From the NCBI GenBank assembly GCA_002705575.1, contig PAHI01000042.1, forward strand, positions 5,922-69,921: a stretch of DNA of 64,000 bases, in the 5' to 3' direction. A model generated the notes under the pieces. It worked only from the letters and a program-made list of their open reading frames with translations. It had not been told where the DNA came from and made no database searches. Origin of the DNA: Fidelibacterota bacterium (lineage in GTDB: Bacteria > Marinisomatota > Marinisomatia > SCGC-AAA003-L08 > GCA-002719095). Below, piece after piece: positions 62,928-64,000 of the stretch. The translations under genes and the position numbers were made by a program. Position 1 is the first letter of the stretch. Every line of letters begins with the position of its first letter.

Positions 62928-64000
62928 TTAATGATTATGACCATGATGTGGATCACCAGGGAGTCTCCCCTTAGAATCCATCAAAGGACCACCAATTTCT
63001 AAAATTTTTTCTTTTCCTGTATCGACAATTTTCAAAATTTTTGTATTGTCAAAAATTAATTTATCTAATTCAATTTTTTCAAATGTTAATGAATTTATAG
63101 CATTTTCTAACGATTGATTTGCCTGATTTAATTGAGCTTGATAACCATATATTCTACTTAATGTTTTCTGATCATTTTTATATAAATTAATTAAATCTGA
63201 GTCAGGATTACCTTGCTTCATTTTTTCTAATCTATCACCAACTCTTTTAATAGTATTTTCACACCAAGCTAAATCTGTAATAGGTAATTTTTCATCAATA
63301 ATATTTAGTTCAAACTTATACAGTATTTTACCTCTATCTCCGGCAATATAAGTTGGTATTCTAGAACCTCCATCTGAAGATCTTGTTCTACCTCTACTAC
63401 TTAAAATCATATCAATCTCAAAATCAAAATTATATAATTTAGTTAAATCTTGTTGAGTTGCATTAAACAACAGTATCACAATATCACTTCTGTTGGTAAC
63501 TTCATTAATAATGTTTTTTAATGATATAATTGGATCTAGTACTTGAACTTCATTATTATCAAAATTAGAAGTTAAGCCTATAACTCCAATATCTAAATTA
63601 TTTGATTTAATGATTGTATATGGCTCAAATAATAATTCACCTGATTTATTAACAATATTACATGATAAAAATGGAAAGTTTGATTTTTTGTATTGTTCCA
63701 AAACAAAATCTAGACCTCCAGCAAAATCTTTTGAACCCAATGAAAAAGCATCACAACCCATTTGATTAAAAGAATCAATAATTATTTCAGCGTTAACTTT
63801 AGCAACATCAGTAGTTACGCCTGGATCTATGATATTTTTTTTAAATAATAAGTCTCCAGCATCTAATATAATAGGATTTAAACCTTGATTTTTTAAATTT
63901 TCAATAACTGTAGCTTTTCGAGCAAGACCGCCCAATGGTTTCTTTTTTCAACCACATGGATCTATTTCACCATGGACATTTGTTGTTCCAATAATTGTCA
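62928..64000 (-). CDS. metallophosphatase / 5'-nucleotidase-like protein with in-frame UGA (putative selenocysteine), N-terminus outside window
   Basis: The frame runs from the window edge through TIIGTTNVHGEIDPCG, an in-frame UGA at 63950-63948, then KKKPLGGLARKATVIENLK and on to a stop at 62928. NVHGE is the metal-binding start of the 5'-nucleotidase-like metallophosphatase fold; LDAGDLLF and AFSLGSKDF are the next metal motifs. Homologues, as I recall them, carry Cys-Gly-Cys before an LGGLARR segment, so UGA replaces the second Cys. A hairpin right after the UGA resembles a bacterial SECIS. A read from the TTG at 63935 would lose the first metal-binding motif. The C-terminus ends in a His-rich tail (DPHHGHNH). 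No selA, selB or tRNA-Sec is in the window. Confidence 0.8.
63918..63935 (-). promoter_or_regulatory. SECIS-like hairpin downstream of in-frame UGA
   Basis: The mRNA segment UUGGGC-GGUCUU-GCUCGA can form a 6-pair stem (two G-U wobbles) with a 6-base loop GGUCUU. The first loop base is 18 nt past the UGA. The E. coli fdhF SECIS, as I recall it, has the loop AGGUCU with GGUCU also starting 18 nt after its UGA. No bulged U is seen in the stem, which the E. coli element has; SECIS elements of other bacteria vary. Confidence 0.6.

Noticed and set aside
63948..63950. Genome-wide recoding of UGA as Trp or Gly
   Set aside because: TGA ends other genes here at sensible places (3347, 7322, 11559, 25065, 28898), and Trp is coded normally by TGG throughout.
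63930..63952. Frameshift or sequencing error explaining the stop in the metallophosphatase gene
   Set aside because: Family-like residues lie in the same frame on both sides of the UGA, so an indel would break the match; only a point error at the UGA itself could mimic it. The A-run after the UGA does not change the frame.

Overview
The window is about 64 kb of AT-rich bacterial DNA, almost fully coding. Nearly every gene is on the minus strand, and many neighbours overlap by 1-20 bases or lie within about 20 bases of each other. The only exception is a two-gene plus-strand island at 33.7-37.4 kb. Gram-negative outer-membrane traits (TonB-dependent receptor, RlpA lipoprotein, Lgt, prolipoproteins), a C-terminal type IX secretion sorting domain, a DUF4837 lipoprotein, a PorW/SprE-like TPR lipoprotein and the low GC point to the FCB group. 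A marine lineage such as Marinimicrobia (SAR406) is my best guess, but there is no rRNA here to prove it. TGA ends several genes (for example at 3347, 7322, 11559 and 25065), so the standard code is in use.

Layout by coordinate. 1-3.4 kb: AtuA-like protein (cut by the window edge), a methylcrotonyl-CoA-type carboxylase beta subunit and accA. 3.3-8.2 kb: sugar and envelope genes (two GT2 enzymes, rfbD, a methyltransferase) with purE and a DUF4837 lipoprotein. 8.2-14.4 kb: lgt, lepA, a crotonase, trkH and trkA. 14.5-15.3 kb: a secreted protein with a type IX sorting tail and a clear terminator. 15.4-22.4 kb: murA, recN, VanZ-like, nnr, acpS, a HAD phosphatase and a TPR protein. 22.4-25.9 kb: tRNA-Leu, secG, tpiA, pgk, a HIT protein, a 51-residue membrane peptide and a deoxynucleoside kinase. 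25.8-29.4 kb: folK, folB, a methyltransferase, a cold-shock protein and four uncharacterised proteins. 29.4-33.6 kb: an unusual signal peptidase I, ggt and rnhB with an extra C-terminal domain. 33.6-37.4 kb (plus strand): a TPP riboswitch, a TonB-dependent receptor and a sodium:solute symporter. 37.4-45.1 kb: the classic thrS-infC-rpmI-rplT-pheS-pheT-zapA-folD translation block. 45.1-51.3 kb: tRNA-Val, an S41 protease, tmk, rsmI, and a lysine-catabolism pair (lysine 6-transaminase and ALDH7-type dehydrogenase). 51.3-57.9 kb: a seven-gene membrane cluster built around a GlmL/MutL-like ASKHA protein. 57.9-62.6 kb: cdsA, rlpA, pyrD, a small orphan and a TPR lipoprotein. 62.6-62.9 kb: three tRNAs. 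62.9 kb to the edge: a metallophosphatase-like gene.

Two observations stand out. First, the metallophosphatase gene at the right edge is interrupted by an in-frame UGA at 63948-63950, inside what looks like a conserved Cys-Gly-Cys motif. The reading frame is intact on both sides, and a hairpin with a GGUCU loop starts its loop exactly 18 nt after the UGA, the spacing I recall for the E. coli fdhF SECIS. This is a strong selenoprotein candidate. Second, the 51.3-57.9 kb cluster combines a GlmL-type ATPase-fold protein, a KOW/barrel-sandwich protein and five membrane proteins, with no glutamate mutase subunits nearby. It looks like an undescribed membrane assembly.

How the genes work together: most encode housekeeping functions (translation, glycolysis, folate, nucleotide, peptidoglycan and phospholipid synthesis) packed into long co-directional runs. 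The riboswitch island is the main independently regulated unit and is best read as uptake of thiamin or a thiamin precursor. No thiamin biosynthesis gene is seen here.
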